A program made the translations under genes and the position numbers. A stretch of 17,728 nt of DNA from Actinomycetes bacterium. Its GTDB lineage: Bacteria; Actinomycetota; Acidimicrobiia; Acidimicrobiales; RAAP-2. How positions within the stretch are numbered: the stretch's first letter is position 1; the number at the start of each line of letters is the position of its first letter. Of this stretch, positions 6,738 to 14,513 are shown piece after piece. The notes under the pieces were generated by a model, which did no database searches, was not told where the DNA came from, and worked only from the letters and a program-made list of their open reading frames with translations. Location: NCBI GenBank assembly GCA_021791145.1, contig JAJYXE010000050.1, positions 1 through 17,728 of the forward strand. Direction: 5' to 3'.

Positions 6738-7664
6738 TCATCGGCGCCGCAGCCGCACGTCGAGCGCCTCCCGGGTGGCGTCGCCCAGGAAGTTGAAGCC
6801 GAGCACGGTGATCACGATGCACAGGCCCGCGGGGTAGATCTGCCACCAGTAGTTGTCGAAGATGTAGTTGATCCCTGTCGAGAGCATTCCCCCCCAGTTC
6901 ACAGACGGCGGAGGCGGACCAAGACCGAGGAAGCTCAGCGCGGCGAGGAGGAGGATCCCGTTCGCGACTGCGAAGGTCGCTGTGACGACGAGGAGGCCGA
7001 GGACGTTCCTCAGCACGTGGCGGAGCACGATGCGCAGCGGGCGCTCCCCGAACAGCTTGGAGGCGGCCACGTAGTCGTGGGTCCTGATCGTGAGCACCTC
7101 GCCGCGCACGAGCCGGGCCGTGCTCGGCCAGGACATGAAGCCCAGGATCAAGATGACCGTCAGGTCGCTCGGCGTGATGATCGCAGCGAGGAGAATGAGA
7201 ATGAGGATTGTCGGGATCGCGAGGAAGGTGTCGACGACGCGCATGATTACGGCATCCGCCCCTCCCCCGACGAACCCCGACACCGCCCCGAGGAACGTGC
7301 CGAGGACCACGGAGATCACCGCCATCCCCAGGCCGACCTCGAGCGAGGACTGACCGGCGACCATGAGCCTGCCCAAGACGTCGTACCCCACTGTGTCCGT
7401 GCCGAGGGGGTACTGCGCTCCGGGGGCGATGTTGCGCGTCAGCAGGTCGGCGTTCACTTGGTTCGTGTGGTAGACGAGCGGCCCCACGAAGCTGAAGAGC
7501 ACCATGGAGATGACGATCACGAGCCCGGCGACGCCGATCTTGCTCGAGAGGAGCTCGGAGGCGGCGAGGCTCCACGGGCTCTTGTTGCGCCCGCGGCCGG
7601 CCTGCTCGGGCTGGGGTGGGCGAACGCCTTGCAGCGGGGCGGGCAGGGCCGCGGGCACGGTCAC
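6738..7664 (-). CDS. ABC-transporter permease, DppC/OppC type
   Basis: 308 residues from GTG 7664, whose GTGA overlaps the TGA of the upstream permease gene, a normal coupled start; the frame is open to 7808 but that extension lies inside the neighbour and reads as Arg-rich noise. A basic N-terminal segment precedes the first helix (IGVAGLVIVISMVLFSFVG), followed by the DppC signature region LGTDTVGYDVLGRLMVAG, further helices, and the EAA-type loop YVAASKLFGERPLRIVLRHV. LSFLGLGPPPPSVNWGGML is the hallmark of DppC. It pairs with DppB to form the membrane channel for peptides. No ATPase gene (DppD/DppF type) lies next to it or elsewhere in the window. Confidence 0.93.
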   Translation of the reverse strand: MTVPAALPAPLQGVRPPQPEQAGRGRNKSPWSLAASELLSSKIGVAGLVIVISMVLFSFVGPLVYHTNQVNADLLTRNIAPGAQYPLGTDTVGYDVLGRLMVAGQSSLEVGLGMAVISVVLGTFLGAVSGFVGGGADAVIMRVVDTFLAIPTILILILLAAIITPSDLTVILILGFMSWPSTARLVRGEVLTIRTHDYVAASKLFGERPLRIVLRHVLRNVLGLLVVTATFAVANGILLLAALSFLGLGPPPPSVNWGGMLSTGINYIFDNYWWQIYPAGLCIVITVLGFNFLGDATREALDVRLRRR

Positions 7665-8614
7665 GCGGCGTACCGGATGCGCGGGTCGGTCATGGCGTAG
7701 ACGATGTCGGAGAGGAGGTTCCCGACGACCGTCGCAGCGCCGACGACCATGACGAAGCCCATCAGCACTGCGAAGTCGTGCCGCGTCGCGGCCTGCCAGA
7801 ACAGCCATCCCATGCCGGGGTAGTTGAACAACGCTTCGACGATGATGGCGCCCCCGAGCACTGTCGGCAGGCTCAGCCCGACCAGGGTGACGATCGGCAT
7901 CACGCTGTTCCTGAACAGGTGGCGTCTCACCAACTGGCCGTCCGACACCCCTTTTGCTCTGGCGGTCCGCACGTAGTCCTGGAGCAGGTTGTCGATCACC
8001 GAGGATCGCATGTACCTCGAGTACACCGAGACGGTCGTGATCGTGAGGGTCGCGACAGGGAGCACCATCGCTGCTGGGTCATGAAATGAGGCCGAGACGC
8101 TCGCCCCCTGGGGGCCTTCGGTGGGGAACAGGTGGAGCTTCGACGCGAACACCACGATGAGCAGGATCCCCAGCCAGAATGTCGGCATCGAGTAGCCGAC
8201 GAACGACAGCGTCGTGAGCGCGTGGTCGACCGGCTTGTTGCGGTGCATCGCCTGGTAGAGACCCATCGGGATCGCGATCACCAGGGCGAAGACCAGGGCG
8301 GAGCCGACCAGCAGGGCGGTCTTCGGCAGGTCCATGGCGAGCAGCGACCCGACGGACTGGTCGAAGGTGTAGGAGAAGCCGAGGTTCCCGTGGACCAGAC
8401 GGTCGAGGTAGAGCCAGTACTGGACCGGCAGCGATCGGTTGTAGCCGTTCGCCACGTCGAACGCTCGGATCGCGCCGGGGGTGGCACGGCGTCCGAGCAT
8501 CGCTCGCGCGACGTTGCCGGGCAGGAAGTGCAGCAGCACGAACGTGATCAACGAGACCAGGACGAGCACGACCAGCGCCTGGACCAGGCGACGTACGAGG
8601 TACCCCGCCATCAC
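7661..8614 (-). CDS. ABC-transporter permease, DppB/OppB type
   Basis: 317 residues. The start is GTG 8614 directly followed by ATG 8611; neither has a clear Shine-Dalgarno site. It opens with YLVRRLVQALVVLVLVSLITF, the classical DppB first helix, then FLPGNVARAML. The EAA loop is intact (YVRTARAKGVSDGQLVRRHL) and is followed by ALFNYPGMGWLFW. Six membrane segments are expected. It overlaps the DppC-type gene by four bases and lies 143 bp downstream of the deacylase gene on the same strand, so all four minus-strand genes 11606-6738 may be one operon. Confidence 0.93.
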   Translation of the reverse strand: MMAGYLVRRLVQALVVLVLVSLITFVLLHFLPGNVARAMLGRRATPGAIRAFDVANGYNRSLPVQYWLYLDRLVHGNLGFSYTFDQSVGSLLAMDLPKTALLVGSALVFALVIAIPMGLYQAMHRNKPVDHALTTLSFVGYSMPTFWLGILLIVVFASKLHLFPTEGPQGASVSASFHDPAAMVLPVATLTITTVSVYSRYMRSSVIDNLLQDYVRTARAKGVSDGQLVRRHLFRNSVMPIVTLVGLSLPTVLGGAIIVEALFNYPGMGWLFWQAATRHDFAVLMGFVMVVGAATVVGNLLSDIVYAMTDPRIRYAA

Positions 8615-8623
8615 CGGCCGCCC

Positions 8624-8639
8624 GCTCGCCGTGGCGAGC
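8624..8639. repeat. Perfect short inverted repeat GCTCGCC-GT-GGCGAGC
   Basis: A 7-bp stem with a 2-base centre lies ten bases before the DppB-type start, in the 143-bp gap after the deacylase gene. It could be an operator or an RNA hairpin masking translation initiation; no T-run follows, so it is not a standard terminator. Confidence 0.5.
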
Positions 8640-8757
8640 TCGCGCCGCCGGCACGATCAGCGCCCTCGAGGTGCGCGCGATGGGGGCGGGAGGGACGCCG
8701 GGGCCGGGCTCCAGCGTGCCGCCCGTCTGAGAGCCGCGCTTCTCGGAGGACGACCAC

Positions 8758-10299
8758 TCACCCCTCCGCCGGCACGAGACGCTGGCCGCGTCGCACTCCC
8801 AGCCACTCCCCTTCCCGTACGACGGCGATGCCGCCTTGCATCACGAGGTGGACGCCCACCGGCGGCACTCTCGGGTTCGCGTACGTCCCTCGGTCCATGA
8901 TCGTGTCGGGATCGAACACGACGAGGTCTGCCACGTACCCCGAGCGCAACCGGCCCCTCCCGGCCATCCCGAACACGTCAGCGGTGAGGCTGGTCATCTT
9001 CCGAACCGCTGCTTCGAGGCGAAGGACCTGCAGTTGGCGGACGTATCGCCCCAGCACCCTGGGAAAGCTTCCGTACAGGCGAGGATGCGGCTTCCCGGCG
9101 AGTTGGTCCGGGTCGCCGTCGGTGCACACGCTCGTGTGCGGATGGACGAGCACCTGGCGCACATCGTCCTCGCTCATCGAGAAGTCCACGATCATGGCGC
9201 CGAGCCGGCTCTCTCGCAGCAGCCTCACGACGACGTCGAAGGGCTCGATCCCGAGGCTCGACGCCAGCCCCGCCAGCGTCGCGCCCTCGTGCGCCGGTGA
9301 GGCCGCGGACGCCACCTGGATCCGGTCGTAGCCGTCTTCGGCGATGACGTTCTCCCACGAGCCGTCGTCGTCCTCGATGTCGCGACGGGCCCGGGCGAGG
9401 CAGTCCGCATCCTGCAGACGCCGCATGACCTCGTCCGCGCCGCCCTCCTGGAACCAGGGCGGCATGCACACGAGGAGCGTGGTCGAGCTCGCGTCATAGG
9501 GATAGACGTCCTGGTGCACGTCGACGCCGGCGCGCCGCGCGTCGTCGAGCTGCCCGAGGGCTGCGCCCACCTTCCCCCAAGAGGGGATCCCGGCCGCCTT
9601 CAGATGTGAGATCTGGAGGCGCACGCAGGCCCGGCGGGCGACGTCGAGCGCTTCGGCGACGCTCTCTTGGAGATGTCGGCCCTCGTCGCGCATGTGGGTG
9701 GCGTACACGCGGCCTTTCGGGAGCCTCGTTGCCAGCGCGACCATCTCGTCGGCCTCCGAGAAGACGCCGGGTGGATAGACGAGGCCACTCGACAAGCCCC
9801 ACGCACCCGCCTCCATGGCGTCGTCGAGCATGCGCGCCATCCGCTGCGCCTGCTCGGGGTCGGGTCTGCCGCTGCGCATGCCCATGACCACCTCGCGCAG
9901 CCGGCCGTGGCCCACGAGCGGGCAGTAGTTCGTGACGTAACCCGCTCGGTCGAGACGCTCGTAGAGCCCTTTGAACCCTCCGTGCGCGCGCGGGTCGGGG
10001 CTTGTGCCGCAGTTCCCGACGATCTCGGTCGTGATCCCCTGGAGGATCTTGGCGGTGTCGTCCACGTCCTGCAGTGGGGACTCGTCGGAGTGCGAGTGGG
10101 GATCGATGAAGCCCGGGCAGACGACCAGCCCGCTCGCGTCCTCGACCTGGTCCGCGCCGGCGTGCCGGAGCGATCCTGCAGGAGCGATCTGCACAACCTG
10201 GCCGCCCACGATGTCGACATCGGCGAGCCGGCCAGGCTGTCCGCTCCCGTCGACCACGAGGCCGCCCGTGACGACCACTCGGGCGGTCGGGGTGCTCAT
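8758..10299 (-). CDS. N-acyl-D-amino-acid deacylase (D-aminoacylase), amidohydrolase superfamily
   Basis: 513 residues from ATG 10299, whose ATGA overlaps the TGA of the upstream decarboxylase gene. The architecture is the usual D-aminoacylase one: a small beta-sandwich N-terminus (VVTGGLVVDGSGQPG), the metal motif PGFIDPHSHSD (H68, H70), and GNCGTSPDP with C97 at the place of the metal-ligand Cys of known D-aminoacylases. YATHMRDEG (H202), QISHLKAAG (H232) and CTDGDP (D394, catalytic Asp position) follow. PRLYGSFPRVLGRYVR and GMAGRGRLRSGYVADLVVFD near the end are also family hallmarks. The enzyme hydrolyses N-acyl-D-amino acids to the acid and free D-amino acid in the cytoplasm, with zinc. 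The side-chain preference cannot be read. Related dipeptidase or hydantoinase-like activity is possible but less likely. Confidence 0.9.
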   Translation of the reverse strand: MSTPTARVVVTGGLVVDGSGQPGRLADVDIVGGQVVQIAPAGSLRHAGADQVEDASGLVVCPGFIDPHSHSDESPLQDVDDTAKILQGITTEIVGNCGTSPDPRAHGGFKGLYERLDRAGYVTNYCPLVGHGRLREVVMGMRSGRPDPEQAQRMARMLDDAMEAGAWGLSSGLVYPPGVFSEADEMVALATRLPKGRVYATHMRDEGRHLQESVAEALDVARRACVRLQISHLKAAGIPSWGKVGAALGQLDDARRAGVDVHQDVYPYDASSTTLLVCMPPWFQEGGADEVMRRLQDADCLARARRDIEDDDGSWENVIAEDGYDRIQVASAASPAHEGATLAGLASSLGIEPFDVVVRLLRESRLGAMIVDFSMSEDDVRQVLVHPHTSVCTDGDPDQLAGKPHPRLYGSFPRVLGRYVRQLQVLRLEAAVRKMTSLTADVFGMAGRGRLRSGYVADLVVFDPDTIMDRGTYANPRVPPVGVHLVMQGGIAVVREGEWLGVRRGQRLVPAEG

Positions 10300-11606
10300 C
10301 GTGCCTTCTCTGGGTGCGCGGACCGGCTTGTCGGCACGTCTCGACGAAGCAGGTCCTCGATGGTCTCACGCCGCACGCCCAGGCGGGACTCCCCTCCCGC
10401 GCACAGGACCACCGGCGGACGCAGCGCACCGTTGTAGTTGTTGGCCATCGTGAAGCAGTAGGCACCCGTCACCGCCACCGCGACGACGTCTCCGGGCACG
10501 AGGTGCGGAAGCGGAGCGCCGCTCACCAGTCGGTCACCCGACTCGCAGTGCCGGCCCACGAGCTCGACCGGCGGACCCGACCCCAGCGCATCGTCGGCAG
10601 CAACCGCCTCGAACACCTGTCCGTAGAGGGCGACCTCGAGGTTGTCGGCCATGCCTCCGTCCACCGCGACAAACGTCGGCTCGCCGCGCTTCACGGACAC
10701 GACGCGGTACACCGTCATGCCGGCTCGCGCGACCATGCTGCGGCCAGGCTCGATCACGAGCGTCGCCGAGGACGGGAGGTGGCGGCGGGCCGCGTCGCTG
10801 AGCGCTCCCACCCACGACTCGAGCGACGGGCACTGCTGCGCCCGGGTGTACTTGACTCCCAACCCGCCGCCGAGGTCGTAGACGTCGAAGTCGCCGAGCG
10901 CGGCGACGCGCTCGACCGCGGCCGCCCACGGAGCGGTGTCCAGGATCTGGGACCCGAGATGGAAGTGCAGCCCGTCCAAGCGCAGGTGGTCGCTGTGCGC
11001 GAGCCGCGCAATTGCTTGGGCCGCCTCCTTGAAGGGGAGGCCGAACTTCGACCCTTGCTGGCCGGTGCTCATCGCATCGTGGGTGTGCGGGTCCACGCGC
11101 GGCAGGACCCGGACGAGCACGCCCTGTTCGCCGGACACGATCGCCTCCAGGCGCTCCAGCTCGTCGAAGTTGTCGATGACGATGAGGCCCGCCCCGGCGT
11201 CGACCGCCATGTGGATCTCGGCGTCGGTCTTGGCATTGCCGTGCACGATGATCGAAGCCGGGTCCATGCCGGACGCGAGCGCCATCGCGAGCTCCCCCGC
11301 CCCGGCGACGTCGGCTCCGACGCCCTCTTGCGCCATCAAGCGGTACACGGCCGTGCTCGGGAAGGCCTTGGAGGCGAAGACGACGCGGGAGCCGGGCCAG
11401 GCGCCTTCCAGCTCGGAGCGGAACCGCCGCGCCTGGCTCCTCAGGGCGTCCTCGTCGAGCACATAGCTCGGCGTGCCGTACGAAGCCGCCAGGTCCGACA
11501 GACGGCAGCCGCCGACCGAGAGGTGCCCATCGGCGTCGATGTCGGCCGACGGCGGAAGGATCTCGGCGAGCTGGCCGACAGGTGTCGAAGGACCCGCCTG
11601 GACCAT
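10296..11606 (-). CDS. lysA: Diaminopimelate decarboxylase family enzyme (PLP fold type III)
   Basis: 436 residues, normal for LysA. The start at ATG 11606 is supported by a leaderless promoter pattern directly upstream. Visible motifs are YVLDEDAL (48-55), FASKAF with the PLP lysine K80, DGLHFHLGSQ (211-220), DLGGGLGVKY, IEPGRS (285-290), VDGGMADN and GRHCESGD with the acid/thiol Cys C354. The end, TGAYCFTMANNYN followed by RPPVV and a VRRET.EDLL stretch, closely resembles mycobacterial LysA. The classical reaction is meso-diaminopimelate to L-lysine plus CO2, with attack at the D-configured carbon. It is translationally coupled (ATGA) to a D-amino-acid deacylase, which suggests salvage use rather than, or besides, lysine biosynthesis. 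Related D-ornithine/D-lysine decarboxylases share the fold and cannot be excluded. Confidence 0.88.
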   Translation of the reverse strand: MVQAGPSTPVGQLAEILPPSADIDADGHLSVGGCRLSDLAASYGTPSYVLDEDALRSQARRFRSELEGAWPGSRVVFASKAFPSTAVYRLMAQEGVGADVAGAGELAMALASGMDPASIIVHGNAKTDAEIHMAVDAGAGLIVIDNFDELERLEAIVSGEQGVLVRVLPRVDPHTHDAMSTGQQGSKFGLPFKEAAQAIARLAHSDHLRLDGLHFHLGSQILDTAPWAAAVERVAALGDFDVYDLGGGLGVKYTRAQQCPSLESWVGALSDAARRHLPSSATLVIEPGRSMVARAGMTVYRVVSVKRGEPTFVAVDGGMADNLEVALYGQVFEAVAADDALGSGPPVELVGRHCESGDRLVSGAPLPHLVPGDVVAVAVTGAYCFTMANNYNGALRPPVVLCAGGESRLGVRRETIEDLLRRDVPTSRSAHPEKAR

Positions 11607-11612
11607 CGGTCC

Positions 11613-11641
11613 ACCCTAAGTCCCTCCCCTTGACGAGTCAA
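11613..11641 (-). promoter_or_regulatory. Predicted leaderless promoter of lysA
   Basis: On the minus strand, TTGACT (11641-11636), a 17-bp spacer, TAGGGT (11618-11613), then six bases to ATG 11606. Transcription would begin at or beside the start codon. There is no good Shine-Dalgarno site at the usual distance, which agrees. Confidence 0.5.
11630..11641. promoter_or_regulatory. 12-bp palindrome TTGACGAGTCAA, candidate PucR operator
   Basis: TTGAC-GA-GTCAA is a perfect inverted repeat in the short divergent region between lysA and the regulator gene. Each arm is also the -35 hexamer of one of the two promoters, so a bound regulator would control both directions. A second small palindrome, TCAATTGA, overlaps it (11638-11645). 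That the local PucR protein binds here is inference. Confidence 0.45.
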
Positions 11642-11657
11642 TTGAGGATCGTACTAT
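11630..11657 (+). promoter_or_regulatory. Predicted promoter of the PucR-type regulator gene
   Basis: TTGACG (11630-11635), a 16-bp spacer, TACTAT (11652-11657). Transcription should start near 11664, giving a leader of only a few bases before GTG 11670. Confidence 0.55.
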
Positions 11658-11669
11658 GTTGAACGCCGA

Positions 11670-13277
11670 GTGTTATCCGATCGGACAGATCCTCGGTCGC
11701 TCAACCGGCTGCTCATCACGATGGGACCGGCGCTGCTCGACCTCCTCGTGGCACCTCGCGGGCTGGACATCCTGCTCACGAGGACCGAGCTCGTCGATGC
11801 GGCCGACGAGGTCGCGTTCGGCCTCGGCGTCGTCCTCCTCCTCGTCACCGAGGAGCCGAGCGGTCCGGCCGCGACGGGCATCGTGCGCAGCGCCGGCGCC
11901 GCCGGAGCCGCCGCGGTGGTGGTGAAGCGTCACGGGCGTGACCTTGCGCCCCTCGTCGCGGCTGCAGAGACGTCCGGAGTGGCGCTCCTCGTCGCCGCGG
12001 ACGAAGTGTCGTGGCGCCATCTCGACGGGCTGATGTCATCGATGCTCGTGGCGGTGCCCGGCGAGATGTTCTTGGGGGTGACCCCGGGGGACGAGCTCTT
12101 CGCGGTCGCAAATGCGGTGGCGGCAGCGGTCGGGGGGTCCGTGGCGATCGAAGACCTGGCTCACCACGTGCTGGCGTACTCGACCGTCCCCGGGCAGCGC
12201 ATCGACGAGCTGCGGCGCCGGGGCATTCTCGACCGCCAGGTGCCGGCCGGACCTGACGATCCCGACCAGTACCGCAGCGTGCTGGCGTCGAGCGGCGTCG
12301 TGCGCATTCCGGGCTCCGGCGACGAGCTCCCCAGGATGGCGACGGCGATCCGCGCCGGGTCGATGGCGATCGGCACCCTGTGGGCCATCGAAGGCGTCCA
12401 GCCTCCCGACGCCGCCGCAGAGCGGAGCGTCGCGGATGGCGCGCGCCTTGCAGCGCTCGCGCTGCTCCGCCGACAGAGCTCCGACGACCTGGAGCGCTTG
12501 CAACGCGCCGAGCTGCTCCGGGGCCTGCTCGATGGACGCCTCACCCCCGCGACCGCCTGGCTGCGGCTCGGCCTCCCCGCCACGGACCGCTCAGTGCTGC
12601 TCGGCGTGGCGGCGTCGTGGACGGAGCAATCGGCGGCGCTGCTCGCCGAGATCGATCGCCACGCACGCCAGGCGTGCCTTGCCGTCCTCCCGCGCGCCGT
12701 GGTGACGATCACCGATCGGGCGGTCTACGTCCTCGTCACCGGCAAGGAGCCCGACCGGTCCGCGCGGCGCTTTGCGGACCACTTCCTGGCCCTTGTCGAC
12801 AGCACCGGCATGCACGAGGTCCGCATCGCCACGGCCGCGGTGGCGGACAGCCCGGCCGACCTCCTCTCGCGCCGAGCGGAGGTCGACCAGGTACTTGCGA
12901 TGGCAACGAGGCCCGGCGGCACGCCCCGCATCGTCCGCCTGGCCGACGTACGGAGCAGCATCCTCCTCGCCCACCTCTCAGAGCTTCTCGCAGCGCATCC
13001 AGAGCTCGCACACCCTGGCATTGCTCGGCTCCTCGAGCTGGACCAGGAAAAGCGGACCGAGATGGCCGCGACCGTGCTCGCGTGGATCGAGGAGAACGGG
13101 GACTACCGCGCCGCCGCGGAGGTGCTGTCGGTGCATCCCAACACGGTCCGGTACCGCTTGCGGCGCGTCAGGAAGCTGACCGGCGTCCACCTCGACGAGC
13201 CCGATGACCGCCTTGTCGCGTGGCTGCAGTTGCTCGGGGCGCTTTCGCCCACACGCGCTCCTCGCGACCGCGTGTGA
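11670..13277 (+). CDS. PucR-family transcriptional regulator
   Basis: 535 residues from GTG 11670, close behind the predicted promoter; the next candidate is ATG 11721. The N-terminal third (VVLLLVTEEPSGPAATGIVR, GAAAVVVKRHGRDLAPLVAA, GVALLVAADEVSWRHLDGL) fits the PucR sensor domain. The middle contains a GGDEF-like CdaR segment (ATDRSVLLGVA ... VVTITDRAVYVLVTG). The C-terminal HTH_30 is clear in about residues 465-515: AWIEENGDYRAAAEVLSVHP followed by NTVRYRLRRVRKLTG. Such proteins sense small metabolites and often activate adjacent catabolic operons (purines, proline, amino acids). Divergence from lysA makes that operon its probable target. The ligand is unknown. Confidence 0.88.
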   Translation: MLSDRTDPRSLNRLLITMGPALLDLLVAPRGLDILLTRTELVDAADEVAFGLGVVLLLVTEEPSGPAATGIVRSAGAAGAAAVVVKRHGRDLAPLVAAAETSGVALLVAADEVSWRHLDGLMSSMLVAVPGEMFLGVTPGDELFAVANAVAAAVGGSVAIEDLAHHVLAYSTVPGQRIDELRRRGILDRQVPAGPDDPDQYRSVLASSGVVRIPGSGDELPRMATAIRAGSMAIGTLWAIEGVQPPDAAAERSVADGARLAALALLRRQSSDDLERLQRAELLRGLLDGRLTPATAWLRLGLPATDRSVLLGVAASWTEQSAALLAEIDRHARQACLAVLPRAVVTITDRAVYVLVTGKEPDRSARRFADHFLALVDSTGMHEVRIATAAVADSPADLLSRRAEVDQVLAMATRPGGTPRIVRLADVRSSILLAHLSELLAAHPELAHPGIARLLELDQEKRTEMAATVLAWIEENGDYRAAAEVLSVHPNTVRYRLRRVRKLTGVHLDEPDDRLVAWLQLLGALSPTRAPRDRV

Positions 13278-13657
13278 CGACCGCTCGCGTGGCGCAGAGT
13301 CAGCCTCCTTCGGCGGCCTCTACGGCGTCGCAGAGGTGGCAGAGCCACTCCCTGCCGGTGCCGACAGTCACTCGATGGGCTGGCGGGCCAGCACTGGGGC
13401 TTGCCTGCGCGAGAGCAGCCAACCGACCACCGCAGCGAGGAGCGGCATTGGGAGCCGACGTCCCCGAGGGCAATGCGCCCGCCTCTTGGATCGCGGGGTT
13501 GGCGAGACGGCTCGTCGTTGCGCGCGTGAACGCACCGGGCGCTGTTGGCGGACCGTGATGGGGCCTTTTCGCGAAGTCGCTGCGCCGACATCGAGAGGAC
13601 CCGCGTCCGACGACGTCGTGACGCTGCGCGCTGGAGCTGGCCGAATAGCGTGTGGCC
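13278..13657. other. 380-bp gap without a supported gene
   Basis: Long frames cross this stretch on both strands, but their translations are Arg/Ala/Ser-rich without motifs and they overlap the flanking real genes. The only functional signal I see is TAGCGT (13646-13651), six bases before ATG 13658, a probable leaderless -10 box for the next gene. Confidence 0.45.
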
Positions 13658-14110
13658 ATGACCGAGGGTGCGCGGAGCGGGCCTCAGCGTCGCGCAGACA
13701 CCCTGGCGCGGCTGGAGACCGACGCCGACATCTGGGTCGCTACTGCCCTCGACGGTCACCCGCACCTCATCCCCCTGTCGTTCGCCTGGGACGGCACGCG
13801 CATCATCCTGGCGACGCCGAGCCGTTCACCGACGGCCCGCAACGCCGCGGCGAGCGGCGCGGTTCGCCTCGCCCTCGGGCCCCCCCGGGACGTCACGGTC
13901 TTCGAAGCGGCGACCGAGGTGGTGCCGTGCCGAACAGCGGACCCGGCCATCGCAGACTGCTACCGCGGACGCACTGGTTGGGACCCCCGGGCAGAGGACG
14001 CGGAGCACTCGTTTCTGGTCGCGGTGCCAACGATTGCTCTCGCATGGCGCAGCGTCGATGAGCTCGCAGGACGGACCATCATGCGCAGCGGGCGATGGGT
14101 CGAGGGGTGA
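13658..14110 (+). CDS. Pyridoxamine 5'-phosphate oxidase-like split-barrel protein (PPOX, possibly F420- or flavin-binding)
   Basis: 150 residues from ATG 13658, with TAGCGT six bases upstream; GTG 13652 is an alternative. The order of motifs fits small PPOX proteins: RADTLARLETDADIWVATAL (first helix and strand), GHPHLIPLSFAWDGTRIILA (strand pair), SPTARNAAASGAVRLALG (cofactor-phosphate region, with an S/T-x-x-RN helix) and the end FLVAVPTIALAWRSVDELAG followed by MRSGRW. Actinobacterial relatives bind F420 or flavin and reduce or bind small molecules. No substrate can be deduced. It stands alone. Confidence 0.82.
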   Translation: MTEGARSGPQRRADTLARLETDADIWVATALDGHPHLIPLSFAWDGTRIILATPSRSPTARNAAASGAVRLALGPPRDVTVFEAATEVVPCRTADPAIADCYRGRTGWDPRAEDAEHSFLVAVPTIALAWRSVDELAGRTIMRSGRWVEG

Positions 14111-14513
14111 GCCGGTCGCAACGCGCGACGGGAGCCCGCGTCACGTGAGGGACCCGCGCCCGCCTCCGGAGTCGGGCTCCTCGGCCGGCCCGAGGACATG
14201 GACGCACTGACCGGGTGACCCCTCCGAGCTCGGCGCGCTCGCGCTCGCGCTCGCGCAAGGTGCGCAGCATCACGGGCCGGTCGCAAGCTCCACGAGGCGC
14301 TCTTCGTTGGCGCCCGCCCACGCCCGCGCGCTGCTGACGACCTGCAAGCGAGACCTGCCGGCACCGAAGGCGTTCTCGAGAGAACGGGGAGCAGCTCGGT
14401 CAAGGCGTCGCCGGCAACGAGCCCGCTTCATGCGCTCGGGGATCCGCACATCGGCTGAGGTGACGGCCGACTGCATGTGCGGGCGACACGCCCGGTGCTC
14501 TCGCTCAGCCTCT
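14111..14513. other. 403-bp gap without a supported gene
   Basis: No convincing coding sequence. The stretch holds a GCGCTC hexamer tandem (about 3.7 copies, 14235-14256) that gives Arg/Ala-rich translations in several frames. A minus-strand frame at 14270-14476 shows a mildly protein-like stretch (RSRLQVVSSARAWAGANEER), which may be a gene remnant, but I cannot identify it. Confidence 0.4.
14235..14256. repeat. GCGCTC hexamer tandem repeat
   Basis: Three full copies and four further bases in a row. It is probably a simple slippage repeat. Confidence 0.7.

Noticed and set aside
5074..7575. Very long minus-strand open frame (833 codons)
   Set aside because: It lies opposite the serine hydrolase and in another frame of the permease gene; the translation is Arg/Pro/His-rich with no motif. 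High G+C removes stop codons.
6327..7700. Long plus-strand frame opposite the permease genes
   Set aside because: The translation is His/Asp/Glu/Arg-rich, the usual mirror of helical membrane genes, with no family motif.
8132..9331. 399-codon plus-strand frame
   Set aside because: Covers parts of the DppB-type and deacylase genes in antisense; composition is a shadow pattern.
10314..11633. 439-codon plus-strand frame opposite lysA
   Set aside because: An exact antisense shadow of lysA; the LysA motifs on the minus strand are unmistakable.
13103..13765. Minus-strand frame filling the gap after the regulator
   Set aside because: Overlaps the regulator's DNA-binding domain and the PPOX start; Arg/Ser-rich without motifs.
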